Assembly: GCF_027158205.1 (NCBI RefSeq) | Contig: NZ_JAPVLU010000045.1 | Coordinates: 36,431 to 75,711 of the forward strand | Reading direction: 5' to 3' | From: Streptomyces sp. H39-S7 | GTDB taxonomy: Bacteria; Actinomycetota; Actinomycetes; Streptomycetales; Streptomycetaceae | DNA: 39,281 nucleotides | Shown here: positions 1-8,187 of the stretch, in pieces | How positions within the stretch are numbered: position 1 is the first letter of the stretch | Layout: the number at the start of each line of letters is the position of its first letter | Notes under the pieces: model-generated | Seen by the model: the letters and a program-made list of their open reading frames with translations, nothing else | What the model was told of the DNA's origin: nothing | Database searches by the model: none | Position numbers and translations under genes: made by a program

Positions 1-1606
1 GGGCGCGGTCTATCTGCCGCTGGGCCCCCGTCCGGGAGAGCGCCGCATCGGCGCGGTCACCGAGGACGTCGCGGTGGTCTGCCTGATCGGCGACCCCGCC
101 GTACTGCCCACCGGCCACCGGTCCGCCGAGCGGGTCGAACTGCCGCTGCCCGCCGAGGGGACCAACGCCGCCGCCACGGTCGTCGCCGCCTTCGCGCCGC
201 CCGCCGCCGGCGCCCGCCCGGCACCGCCGCGGGCGTTCTACGCCGTGCTGACGTCGGGTTCCACCGGCCGCCCCAAGGCGCTCGCGGTGGCGGAGCCCGC
301 GCTGTCCGCCCTGCTGGACTGGTACCGCGACGAGACCGGTCTGGTTCCCGGCGACCGGCAGTCCCTGCTGATCGGCGTCGCCTTCGACCCGCACGTCATG
401 GAACTGTGGGCAGGCCTGACGTCGGGCGCCGCGCTGGTGCCCGCTCCCGACGCGGTCCGCTGGGACCCCGCCGAACTCACCGACTGGTGGCGCGAGGCCG
501 CGGTGACCGTCTGCGTCGCGGCCACCCCCATGGCGGAGCCGGTCCTGGACCGGCCCTGGCCGCAGGACCTGGAGCTGCGCCACCTCGTCGTCGGCGGCGA
601 CCGGCTGCGGCGCGGGCCGGGCCCCGACGTGACCGCCACCGTCCACAACGCGTACGGGCCGGCCGAGGCCACCGTCGTCACCACCGCGCACGCCATGCGG
701 CCCACCGATCAGCGGCCGGACGACGTGAGCGCGCCGCCGATCGGCCTCCCCATCCCCGGCACCACGGTGATCGTCGCCGACGCGGACGGCGGCGTGGCCG
801 CCCGCGGCGAGACGGGGGAACTGCTCATCGGCGGCGCCTGCCTGGCGATCGGCTACCTGGACCCGGAGCTGACGGCCCGGCGCTTCACCGCCCCGCCCGC
901 GGGGCTGGACGCACCGGGCGCGGACCGCTTCTACCGCACCGGGGACCGGGTGCGGATGCTGGCGGACGGGCGGCTGGAGTTCCTCGGCCGACTCGACGAC
1001 CAGGTGAAGATCAGCGGGGTGCGGATCGAACCGGCCGAGGTGGAGGCCGCGTTCGAGCAGAACCCGCAGGTGCGCGGCGCGGTGGTGACCGCGCCCCGCT
1101 CGGCCGACGGACGTACCCGGCTGGTGGCGTTCGTCCTGCCGTCCGCAGGCGCCGCCCCGGCCGCGGACGAGCTGCTGGCGGCGGTGCGGGGCTGGCTGCC
1201 CGAGCAGGCGGTGCCCGCGACCGTCCGCGTCGTCGAGTCCTTCCCGCTGGACGCCAACGGCAAGGTGGACCGCGCCGCACTGCTCGCAGGCGAAGCCTCC
1301 GCCACCCTTGCGGCCCCCGACGCCCTCGTTCCCGACACCGTCGCTCCCGACGCCACCGCGACCGGCAGCGAACAGCTCGTGCTGCGGGTGGTCCGCGACC
1401 TGCTCGACCGTCCGGACGCCGCGCTGGAGGACCACTTCACCTCGCTGGGCGGCACGTCGATCTCCGCCGCCCGGCTGCTGGCCGCCCTCGAGCGCGAGAC
1501 GGGCACCCGGCTGCGCGCCCCCGAGGTGCTGCGCCAGCCGGACCTCCGTTCGGTGGCCGCCGTGCTCGACCGCCGCCGCGCGGCCACGTCACCGGCGGTG
1601 GTCTGA
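1..1606 (+). CDS. NRPS A-T protein, 5' end outside the window
   Basis: This is a non-ribosomal peptide synthetase subunit that should activate an amino acid as its adenylate and load it on its own carrier domain. The frame is open from base 2, which reads GAVYLPLGPRPGERR, an A2-A3 region of an adenylation domain, so the true start lies upstream. Visible core motifs are A3 (LTSGSTGRPKALA), A4 (FDPHVMELW), A5 (NAYGPAEATV), A7 (YRTGDRV), A8 (GRLDDQVKISGVRIEP) and A10 with the catalytic lysine (NGKVDR). A carrier domain follows with the phosphopantetheine serine in LGGTS. No condensation domain follows within the protein. My by-eye ten-residue specificity code is D-P-M-V-V-G-A-V-V-K, which I cannot assign to a substrate. 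It is the first visible gene of a three-gene operon. Whether a condensation domain precedes the A domain cannot be seen. Confidence 0.93.
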   Translation, partial: GAVYLPLGPRPGERRIGAVTEDVAVVCLIGDPAVLPTGHRSAERVELPLPAEGTNAAATVVAAFAPPAAGARPAPPRAFYAVLTSGSTGRPKALAVAEPALSALLDWYRDETGLVPGDRQSLLIGVAFDPHVMELWAGLTSGAALVPAPDAVRWDPAELTDWWREAAVTVCVAATPMAEPVLDRPWPQDLELRHLVVGGDRLRRGPGPDVTATVHNAYGPAEATVVTTAHAMRPTDQRPDDVSAPPIGLPIPGTTVIVADADGGVAARGETGELLIGGACLAIGYLDPELTARRFTAPPAGLDAPGADRFYRTGDRVRMLADGRLEFLGRLDDQVKISGVRIEPAEVEAAFEQNPQVRGAVVTAPRSADGRTRLVAFVLPSAGAAPAADELLAAVRGWLPEQAVPATVRVVESFPLDANGKVDRAALLAGEASATLAAPDALVPDTVAPDATATGSEQLVLRVVRDLLDRPDAALEDHFTSLGGTSISAARLLAALERETGTRLRAPEVLRQPDLRSVAAVLDRRRAATSPAVV

Positions 1607-1655
1607 GATGGCGACCCCCTCCCCGCCGCATCCCACCGACCGGAAGGAAGAACCC

Positions 1656-3446
1656 GTGACCGCCCTGCCCGCCCAGGTGGCCCGGCACGCCGAACGGACC
1701 CCGCACGCCCTGGCGGTGGTCGACGGTGACACCACACTGACCTACCGGCAGCTCGTGACCTCCGCCCGTTGCCTGGCCTCGCATCTGCACGGCCACGGGG
1801 TCCGGCCCGGCGACCGGGTGGCGCTGCTGATGCCGCGCTCGGCCCGTACCGTGGTCGCGCAACTCGCCCTGTGGTGGGTGGGCGCCGCCTGCGTTCCCCT
1901 CGACCCGGCGCACCCGCGTCCGCGGATCGAGGCGATGCTCGCCGACTCCGGGACGACACTGACCGTCGGCGACGGCAAGCTGCTCGCGTCCGCCGCAGGA
2001 ACCGGAGCGACGCTGGCGCTGCCCGAGGACCCGCTGTCCGGGTTCGGCGGGGAAGCACCCGTGCCCGCCGCCGACATGGGCCCGGACGCGACCGCGCTCG
2101 TCCTGTTCACCTCGGGCTCCACCGGCGTGCCCAAGGGCGTGGCCGTCACCCACGGCGGCATCGCCGAACTGGTCACCGAGCCGCGGTACGTCACGGTCAC
2201 CGCGCGGGACCGGGTGCTGTTCCACTCACCGACGACGTTCGACGCCTCCACCTTCGAGGTGTGGGCGGCCCTCGCCAACGGCGGGTCCGTCGTGGTGTGC
2301 ACCACCGAGCGGCCCTCGTTCGAGGACCTCGCGCACCACGTCGAGCGGTACGGCGTGACCGTCGCGTTCTTCACCACCGCGCTCTTCCACCAGCTCGCCG
2401 CCCGCCGCTCCCGGCTGTTCTCGGTGTTGCGCTCCGTCGTCGTGGGCGGTGAGGCGATGGCCGCCCAGCAGGCCCGCGCGGTGCTGCGCGCCTTCCCGTG
2501 GCTGGAGCTGGTCAACGGCTACGGCCCGACCGAGACGACGACCTTCGCCACCACCCACCGCGTCACCGACGCGGACTGCGACGGCCCGGTGCCGATCGGC
2601 CGCCCCTTCGCGGGCGCCACCGCCCATGTGCTGGACGAGGCGGGACTGCCGGTCGCGGACGGTGAGCGCGGTGACCTGTGGATCGGCGGCAGCCGTCTCG
2701 CGAACGGCTACGCGGGACGACCGGAGCTGACCGCCGAGCGGTTCGTGGAGCATGGCTCGCTGGGCCGGCTCTACCGCACCGGCGATATGGTCGCGCGCCG
2801 CGCGGACGGCGTGCTGGACTTCCACGGCCGCGCCGACGACCAGGTCAAGGTGCGCGGCTTCCGGATCGAGCCGGGCGAGATCGAGCACCTGCTGCGCGAG
2901 CAGCCCGAGGTGGACGACGCGGCCGTCACCGTGCGGCGGCCCACCGAGGGCGACGCGCGCCTGGCCGCCTTCGTGGTGGCGGCGCCCGGCCCGGTACCCC
3001 GTGCCGAGACCCTGCGGACCCGGCTCGCCGCCCACCTGCCCGCGCATCTGGTCCCGGACGAGCTGACGCTTGTGGAACGGTTCCCGCTGACGGTGTCCGG
3101 CAAGGTCGACCGCCGCGCGCTCGCCGAGCTGCGCGGCGTCACCGTCACCGAGGACCGCGCCGAGCCGCTGACCCCCTTGCAACAGGCTGTCGCCGACATC
3201 TGGAGCAACGCCCTGGGCTGTGAAGTCGCGCGGGCGGATGCCGATTTCATCGCCTACGGCGGCCACTCGCTCCTCGCCCTGATCGTCACGGACGACCTCC
3301 GCGAGGAGCTGGGGGTGACGCTGACGCTGCCCGACTTCTTCGCCGCTCCCACCGTGGCCGGCCATGCCGCGCTCGTCGAACGCACCCTGCTGGCCAACCA
3401 CAGCGATCTTCACCCCGACGCGCCGGAGGACACCGATGGCCACTGA
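1656..3446 (+). CDS. Stand-alone NRPS A-T protein
   Basis: This protein of about 596 residues is a complete adenylation domain plus carrier domain with no condensation domain. It carries A1 (LTYRQL), A2 (ALWWVGAACVPLDP), A3 (LFTSGSTGVPKGVA), A4 (FDASTFEVW), A5 (NGYGPTETTTF), A7 (YRTGDMV), A8 (GRADDQVKVRGFRIEPGEIE) and A10 (SGKVDR). The carrier serine is in YGGHSLLAL near the C-terminus. By eye the specificity code is D-A-F-F-V-G-G-T-F-K, close to the valine-type code DAFWIGGTFK, so a branched aliphatic amino acid is likely (inference). I chose GTG 1656 because GGAAGGAAG lies at ideal spacing. An ATG at 1608, just after the previous stop, would add 16 poorly conserved-looking residues. Its last 11 bases overlap the next NRPS gene, indicating translational coupling. 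Confidence 0.93.
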   Translation: MTALPAQVARHAERTPHALAVVDGDTTLTYRQLVTSARCLASHLHGHGVRPGDRVALLMPRSARTVVAQLALWWVGAACVPLDPAHPRPRIEAMLADSGTTLTVGDGKLLASAAGTGATLALPEDPLSGFGGEAPVPAADMGPDATALVLFTSGSTGVPKGVAVTHGGIAELVTEPRYVTVTARDRVLFHSPTTFDASTFEVWAALANGGSVVVCTTERPSFEDLAHHVERYGVTVAFFTTALFHQLAARRSRLFSVLRSVVVGGEAMAAQQARAVLRAFPWLELVNGYGPTETTTFATTHRVTDADCDGPVPIGRPFAGATAHVLDEAGLPVADGERGDLWIGGSRLANGYAGRPELTAERFVEHGSLGRLYRTGDMVARRADGVLDFHGRADDQVKVRGFRIEPGEIEHLLREQPEVDDAAVTVRRPTEGDARLAAFVVAAPGPVPRAETLRTRLAAHLPAHLVPDELTLVERFPLTVSGKVDRRALAELRGVTVTEDRAEPLTPLQQAVADIWSNALGCEVARADADFIAYGGHSLLALIVTDDLREELGVTLTLPDFFAAPTVAGHAALVERTLLANHSDLHPDAPEDTDGH

Positions 3447-6357
3447 CACCCACCCCACCTCCGCCGCCCTGCAGGAGGAGTTGCTGCGCCGCGCCCGGGC
3501 CCGCGCCCGTCCGGCCGGTCCCGTGCCCGAACCCGAACCCGTCGAGACCCTCGTCCAGGGACGTACGCCGCTGTCCCACGCCCAGCGCCGCATGTGGCTG
3601 ATGGACCGGCTCGGCCAGGGCGGCGCCCTGTACAGCGTGCCGTTCGCCACCCGGCTGCGCGGACCGCTCGACCTGGACGCCCTGGGCACCGCGCTGACCG
3701 CGCTCGTCGCCCGCCACGACATCCTGCGCACGCGGTACGGGCAGCACGGCGACGAGCCGTACCAGAAGGTGCTTCCCGCACCGGACACGATCGCCGTGCC
3801 GGTGATCGCCGCCGCCGGCGACGGTGTGGCGGGTGATGGTGCGGCCGCGCTGACCGAGGAGGCGCGCCGTCCCTTCGACCTCGCCGCCGGACCCCTTCCG
3901 CGCGCCCTGGCGCTGCGCCACGGGCCGCAGGACCACACCGTTCTGCTGACGTTCCATCACATCGGCATCGACGGCGGCTCCTTGGAGACCGTGGCCGCAG
4001 AGCTGGCCGCGCTGTACGCGGCGGCCGTCGGCGGGAGCCCGTACGAGAAGGCGCGGCCGCCGCAGTACGCCGCGTTCGCGGCCCGCGAGCACGCGGCGGC
4101 CGGCCGGCTCGACGACGGACTCGCGCACTGGACGCGCCGACTGTCGGGCGCCGTCCCGCCGCGGCTGCCCCGCCCCGCGCTGGCCGCCGGCGACCTGGCC
4201 GCGCGGCCCGCCGCCGTGCGCAGCGCGCCGTTGGACGCGGAGGTGCTGCCCGCACTGCGCGAGCTGGGGCAGCGGCACCGGGCCACGCTGTTCACCGTGG
4301 CGCTCGCCGCCGCCTTCGCCGCCCTGCACCGCTTCACCGGCGAGGACGACCTGGTGATCGGCTGCGCCGGCACCCACCGCGAGGGCGCCGCCATGCGCGA
4401 CCTGGTCGGCCTGTGCGTCAACACCCTGCCCATCCGGGTGGACCTGTCCGGCGACCCGGCGTTCGCAACCGTGGTCGACCGGGTGCGGGACGCGCTGCTG
4501 GAGGCCCAGCAGTACCGTGACGTGCCGTTCGACCTGATCCTGGAGCGGCTCGGTGCCGCCGCCCGGGACGCCGACGGCACCCCGCTGGTCCGGGTCACCG
4601 CCGATGTCCTGGGCGAGCCCACCGCGCTCCGGTTGCCGGGTCTGGTCGCGGAGCCGGTCGACGTGGCCGTCGGCGAGGCCAAGTTCGACCTGTCGTTCGG
4701 TCTGACCGACACGGGCCGTCCCGCAGGCCTGGTCCAGTACGGGCGGGCCGCCCTCGACGACGCGGCGGGGGAGCGGCTGGCGGACGACTTCGCCGGGCTG
4801 CTGACCGCGGTCGCCGCCGACCCGGAACTGCGGCTGTCCCGGCTGCCGGTCTCCCCGGCCGCTACCGGTGATCTCGACAGCCACCCGGCGGAAGTGCTGC
4901 TGCGCGCCCACCCGTTGGTCGCCGACGCCGCGGTGCCGGCCCCGGCGGGCGGACCCCTGCTGGCGTACGCCGTCCTGCGCGGGACCGGGGGCCCCTCGCC
5001 CGCCGAACTCCGCTCAGATCTGCGGTCCGGCCTGGACCGCGACCTCGTCCCGGCCGCGGTGACCCTGCTGGACGCGATGCCCCGCACCGCCGACGGCACC
5101 CTGGACACGGCACGGCTGCCCGGCGCCCCGGCCGCCCCCGCGCCACGCGGGGTCCGCGCCGAAGCGGTGACGGCGGCCTTCGCGACGCTGCTGGGCCGCA
5201 CCCCCGGGCCCGACGACGACTTCTTCGTACTCGGGGGCCACTCGCTGATCGCCGTGCAGCTCGCCGAGCGCCTGCGCACCGGACTCGCGCTGCCGCTGAC
5301 CGGCCTGGACGTCATGGAGCACCGCACGCCGCGGGCGATCGCGGCGCTGCTCGACGCGCGGGAGACGGAACGGGAACGGCTGGCCGCGACCGCCACCGCC
5401 ACCCGGGCGTCCGGCAGTCCGGCGTCCGCCAGTTCGGCGTCCGGGACCCGGCGGGCGCGGGAGGGCACGGTCCTGGTGACCGGCGGCACCGGCGGTGTCG
5501 GCGCCTTCGTCCTGCGGGAACTGGCCGCCAGGGGGCGGCCGGTGCTGGCGCTGTCCCGGCCCGAGTCGGCGCACCTGGTCGCGGGGGAGGGCGTGGAGGT
5601 CGTCGAGGGCGACCTGACCGATCTGGACGGGCTGCGCGCGGCCGTCGGGAGGGCGGACGCGGTGATCCACGCCGCCTGCACCTTCACCCGTCCCGAGGTG
5701 GACGTGGCGGCGATGGCCGCGATGGTGGAGGCCTGGAACCGCGGCCCGTTCGTCTTCGTCAGCAGCGTGGACGCCTACGGCCGGCCCGCGGGCCCGCGGG
5801 TGGCCGAGGAAGCGCCGTCCGCACGGCCGCTGAGCGCCTACGGGCAGGCCAAGCTCGACTGCGAGCACCTGCTCATGCGAGCGGCGGGCACCGGCGGGCG
5901 GGGCGGGGCGAGCGTGGTCCGCTCGCCCATCGTCTGGGGCCCGCACGACCGGCTGCGCGACCAGCTGCGCTGGGGCGCGACCGGGCTGCTCTACCAGGCG
6001 GCCCTCGCCGGGGAGCCGATCGAGCTGCCGCGGCCGGGGACCGCGGAACACGCCTGGTACGGCGCGCCCTGGGTCCACGCGCAGGCGCTGGCGCGTGCGA
6101 TCGGCGACTGCCTGGAGAGCCCCGTGCACGGTGTGGCCAACGCGGTGAGCGGCCACGTCGCCTGGCCGGAGCTGGCCGCCGAGCTGACCCGGCTCCTCGG
6201 CAGCGACAGCGGCATCCGGCTCATCGACCGGGTCCACCCGGACCTCGACCACCGCTGGCACTACGGGTCGGGTCGGCTGGCCACCGCGCTGGACGAGCGG
6301 CCCGGCGAGGACTGGCGCTCGGTGCTCGCGGCGATGACCGGCTCCGCCGGGCGCTGA
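3436..6357 (+). CDS. NRPS: condensation - adenylation remnant - carrier - SDR reductase
   Basis: This 973-residue protein joins peptide units and probably reduces or releases the product. A condensation domain fills about residues 30-465, with the C1 motif SHAQRRMW, the catalytic HHIGIDG at 174-180, GLCVNTLPIRVDL and RDVPFD. Residues about 480-560 align with the C-terminal subdomain of an adenylation domain (HPAEVLLRAHPLVADAAV), but the catalytic A10 lysine is lost: DGTLD replaces NGKVD at 553-557, and the large A core is absent. A carrier domain follows with Ser603 in LGGHS. An Ala/Ser/Thr-rich linker leads to an SDR domain (about 676-973) with TGGTGGVG, a serine in FVSSVDAYG and YGQAK. The SDR is nearer to epimerase/dehydratases than to the longer classical NRPS thioester reductase. 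The carrier must be loaded in trans. Start ATG 3436 follows GGAGG. Confidence 0.92.
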   Translation: MATDTHPTSAALQEELLRRARARARPAGPVPEPEPVETLVQGRTPLSHAQRRMWLMDRLGQGGALYSVPFATRLRGPLDLDALGTALTALVARHDILRTRYGQHGDEPYQKVLPAPDTIAVPVIAAAGDGVAGDGAAALTEEARRPFDLAAGPLPRALALRHGPQDHTVLLTFHHIGIDGGSLETVAAELAALYAAAVGGSPYEKARPPQYAAFAAREHAAAGRLDDGLAHWTRRLSGAVPPRLPRPALAAGDLAARPAAVRSAPLDAEVLPALRELGQRHRATLFTVALAAAFAALHRFTGEDDLVIGCAGTHREGAAMRDLVGLCVNTLPIRVDLSGDPAFATVVDRVRDALLEAQQYRDVPFDLILERLGAAARDADGTPLVRVTADVLGEPTALRLPGLVAEPVDVAVGEAKFDLSFGLTDTGRPAGLVQYGRAALDDAAGERLADDFAGLLTAVAADPELRLSRLPVSPAATGDLDSHPAEVLLRAHPLVADAAVPAPAGGPLLAYAVLRGTGGPSPAELRSDLRSGLDRDLVPAAVTLLDAMPRTADGTLDTARLPGAPAAPAPRGVRAEAVTAAFATLLGRTPGPDDDFFVLGGHSLIAVQLAERLRTGLALPLTGLDVMEHRTPRAIAALLDARETERERLAATATATRASGSPASASSASGTRRAREGTVLVTGGTGGVGAFVLRELAARGRPVLALSRPESAHLVAGEGVEVVEGDLTDLDGLRAAVGRADAVIHAACTFTRPEVDVAAMAAMVEAWNRGPFVFVSSVDAYGRPAGPRVAEEAPSARPLSAYGQAKLDCEHLLMRAAGTGGRGGASVVRSPIVWGPHDRLRDQLRWGATGLLYQAALAGEPIELPRPGTAEHAWYGAPWVHAQALARAIGDCLESPVHGVANAVSGHVAWPELAAELTRLLGSDSGIRLIDRVHPDLDHRWHYGSGRLATALDERPGEDWRSVLAAMTGSAGR

Positions 6358-6362
6358 GATCC

Positions 6363-6394
6363 GGGGGAGCCGCGGCCGCCGACGCGGCTCCCCC
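6363..6394 (+). terminator. Hairpin terminator of the NRPS operon
   Basis: A perfect 12-bp inverted repeat, GGGGGAGCCGCG and CGCGGCTCCCCC, with an 8-base loop starts five bases after the NRPS stop codon. There is no U-tract, as is usual for high-GC actinobacteria. It marks the 3' end of the NRPS transcript. Confidence 0.8.
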
Positions 6395-6438
6395 ACCCGT
6401 CCGTCACGTCCGTCACTTCGCTACCGCGCGGCACCGTA

Positions 6439-6444
6439 TACGGT
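6439..6444 (+). promoter_or_regulatory. -10 box TACGGT for a leaderless gene
   Basis: TACGGT fits the actinobacterial TAnnnT -10 consensus and ends six bases before the GTG at 6451. No Shine-Dalgarno is present, so transcription probably starts at the start codon. No convincing -35 was seen. Confidence 0.55.
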
Positions 6445-6450
6445 GATCCC

Positions 6451-7215
6451 GTGCCGAAGAACGAGAACGTGTTCTCCTCCGCGGCGGCCTGGCGCCGCCG
6501 CACCGCCTCGCGTCTGGTCCACCGCGGATGGCGGTGGGTGCAGAACGCGGGCGCGGTGACCGCGCAGCGCCCCGGCCCGTACCGTTTCCGCAGCTTCGGC
6601 ACGGGCTCGCGGCTGGCGTTCCCGCTGGGCACGGTCTTCGGGGAGCAGTGGATCGAGATCGGGGAGCACTGCGTGGTGGGGGAGCAGGTGACCCTCACCG
6701 CGGGCATGATGCCGGACCTGGACCTCGGTCCCGATCCGGTCCTGCGGCTGGGCAACGGTGTGGTGCTCGGCCGGGGCAGCCATGTGGTGGCCTCGGCGCC
6801 GGTGGTCTTCGGCGACAACATCTTCGCCGGGCCCTATGTGTACGTCACCAGCGACAACCACTCCTACGACGATCCGCACGAGCCGGTCGGCAAGCAGTGG
6901 CCACGCTCGGAGCCCGTCGAGATCGGTTCCGGGAGCTGGCTGGGCACGGGAGCGGTGATCCTGCCCGGGGCGCGGCTGGGCCGCAACGTGGTGGTCGCGG
7001 CGGGCGCGGTGGTACGGGGCGACGTGCCCGATCACGCGGTGGTCGCGGGCGCTCCCGCCAGGATCGTGCGCCGCTGGGACCCGGCGACCGGATGGCAGCC
7101 CCCGCTCCGGACGCCGCCGCCCGTCCCGATACCGGAGGGGATCACCCCCGAGCAGCTGATGGCACTCGCGGGAGTCGAGGACGAGGCGGACAGGGCCGCG
7201 GATCCCGCGGTGTAG
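6451..7215 (+). CDS. Left-handed beta-helix (hexapeptide) acyltransferase
   Basis: The 254-residue protein belongs to the LbetaH acyltransferase family (maltose/galactoside O-acetyltransferase type), which transfers an acetyl group from acetyl-CoA to a sugar or other hydroxyl acceptor. Hexapeptide repeats run through about residues 65-205 (IEIGEHCVVGEQVTLTAG, LRLGNGVVLGRGSHVVA, VEIGSGSWLGTGAVILPG). The segment TSDNHSYDD supplies the catalytic histidine region, and AGAPARIVR is the typical end of the fold. A basic N-terminal stretch and a proline-rich, acidic tail flank the domain. It starts 94 bases after the NRPS stop and beyond the terminator, with its own leaderless promoter, so I do not count it as part of the NRPS operon. 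The acceptor substrate is unknown. It meets the next gene tail to tail. Confidence 0.88.
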   Translation: MPKNENVFSSAAAWRRRTASRLVHRGWRWVQNAGAVTAQRPGPYRFRSFGTGSRLAFPLGTVFGEQWIEIGEHCVVGEQVTLTAGMMPDLDLGPDPVLRLGNGVVLGRGSHVVASAPVVFGDNIFAGPYVYVTSDNHSYDDPHEPVGKQWPRSEPVEIGSGSWLGTGAVILPGARLGRNVVVAAGAVVRGDVPDHAVVAGAPARIVRRWDPATGWQPPLRTPPPVPIPEGITPEQLMALAGVEDEADRAADPAV

Positions 7216-7227
7216 GTCCTTCTCGTG

Positions 7228-8091
7228 TCACCCCGCCGCGAGCAGGATGGTGCCGGCCATCGCCAGTCCCGCGCCCGCGGCCTGGATCGCGAGCAGCCGT
7301 TCCTTGAGGAAACCGCGGGCGGCGAGTGCCGTCACCACCGGGTAGAGCGAGGCGAGCACCGCGGCGACGGTGACCGGGCCGTGCTGGGCGGCCAGTGAGT
7401 ACGTGCCGTTCGCCGCGACGTCCGCGAGGCCGACCAGGGTGAGCGAGGGCATCACGGACCACACCGCTGCCATGCCGCCCTCCGGAGCGGAGGCCGGGTC
7501 ACGCCGTACCGCCACGACCAGCGCGGCGCCGCCGACCAGCGAGTTGCACACCCGCTGGACGAAGAGCGCGAGGAACAGCCCGGTGATCGTCGAGGACGCC
7601 TCGGCGATGAGCGCGAAGACCGCGCCGAAGCCGAAGGCGGCGACGAGGGTGAGAAGTACTGTCTGGCGCTGCACGGGCGCGCCGCGCAGCTGCGGGCCGC
7701 CGGCCAGGACGACCCCGACGACGGCCACCGCGATCCCGCCGTACTGCAGCAGCCCGGGACGCTCGCCGAGCGCCAGCCCGACACCGAGCGGGATGACGAC
7801 GCCGATGGAGGCCAGCGGGGAGACCACCCCCATCGGGCCCTGGGCGAGGGCCTTGTAGAAGCAGATCATCGCGATCGGCCCGACGATGCCGGCGGCGACC
7901 GCGTACCAGAGTTGCGGGCCGATCTCGCTCCAGGCGCCGGTGGCCACGACGATGACACCGAGGACGAGCGCGGCGGCGATCTGCGAGGCGACGACCACGA
8001 CCAGCGCCGGCAGCCGGCGGGTGAGCAGGCCGCCGCCGAAGTCGGCCAGCCCCCAGAGCAGGCTGGTGGCGAGCGCGAGAACCGCTGTCAT
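7228..8091 (-). CDS. EamA-family (DMT superfamily) transporter
   Basis: This is an integral membrane protein of about 287 residues with roughly ten hydrophobic segments and the duplicated five-helix layout of EamA drug/metabolite exporters. The first half contains PMGVVSPLASIGVVIPLGVGLALGE and the second half GPVTVAAVLASLYPVVTALAA, the matching late segments of each repeat. Members export amino acids, sugars or small metabolites; no substrate can be read from the sequence. The start ATG at 8091 is preceded by GAGGAAAG, and frames further upstream run into the promoter. It is divergent from the XRE-cupin regulator, which is therefore its probable controller. Confidence 0.88.
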   Translation of the reverse strand: MTAVLALATSLLWGLADFGGGLLTRRLPALVVVVASQIAAALVLGVIVVATGAWSEIGPQLWYAVAAGIVGPIAMICFYKALAQGPMGVVSPLASIGVVIPLGVGLALGERPGLLQYGGIAVAVVGVVLAGGPQLRGAPVQRQTVLLTLVAAFGFGAVFALIAEASSTITGLFLALFVQRVCNSLVGGAALVVAVRRDPASAPEGGMAAVWSVMPSLTLVGLADVAANGTYSLAAQHGPVTVAAVLASLYPVVTALAARGFLKERLLAIQAAGAGLAMAGTILLAAG

Positions 8092-8104
8092 GGGACTTTC
8101 CTCG

Positions 8105-8174
8105 CAGTACAGTGTGGTGAACGTGTTGGTGCACCACACCGTAGTGCAGCATAGTGAACTCTGTCATTCATAAT
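8105..8174. promoter_or_regulatory. Divergent EamA / XRE-cupin control region with repeats
   Basis: The gap between the divergent genes holds an inverted repeat GTGTGGTG (8112-8119) / CACCACAC (8132-8139). Its right half overlaps a perfect 10-bp palindrome TGGTGCACCA (8127-8136). Two imperfect 18-base direct repeats (8105-8122 and 8142-8159, 13 of 18 identical, both ending GTGAAC) flank it. TAATAT at 8171-8176 is a good -10 for the regulator gene. TACGGT in the opposite direction (8142-8137) is a candidate -10 for the transporter and overlaps the palindrome. These are likely operators for the XRE regulator. Confidence 0.5.
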
Positions 8175-8187
8175 ATTGGATGGAAGC

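Noticed and set aside
6451..7215. The hexapeptide acyltransferase as a tailoring enzyme of the NRPS
   Set aside because: A strong terminator and a separate leaderless promoter lie between, so the link is only positional.
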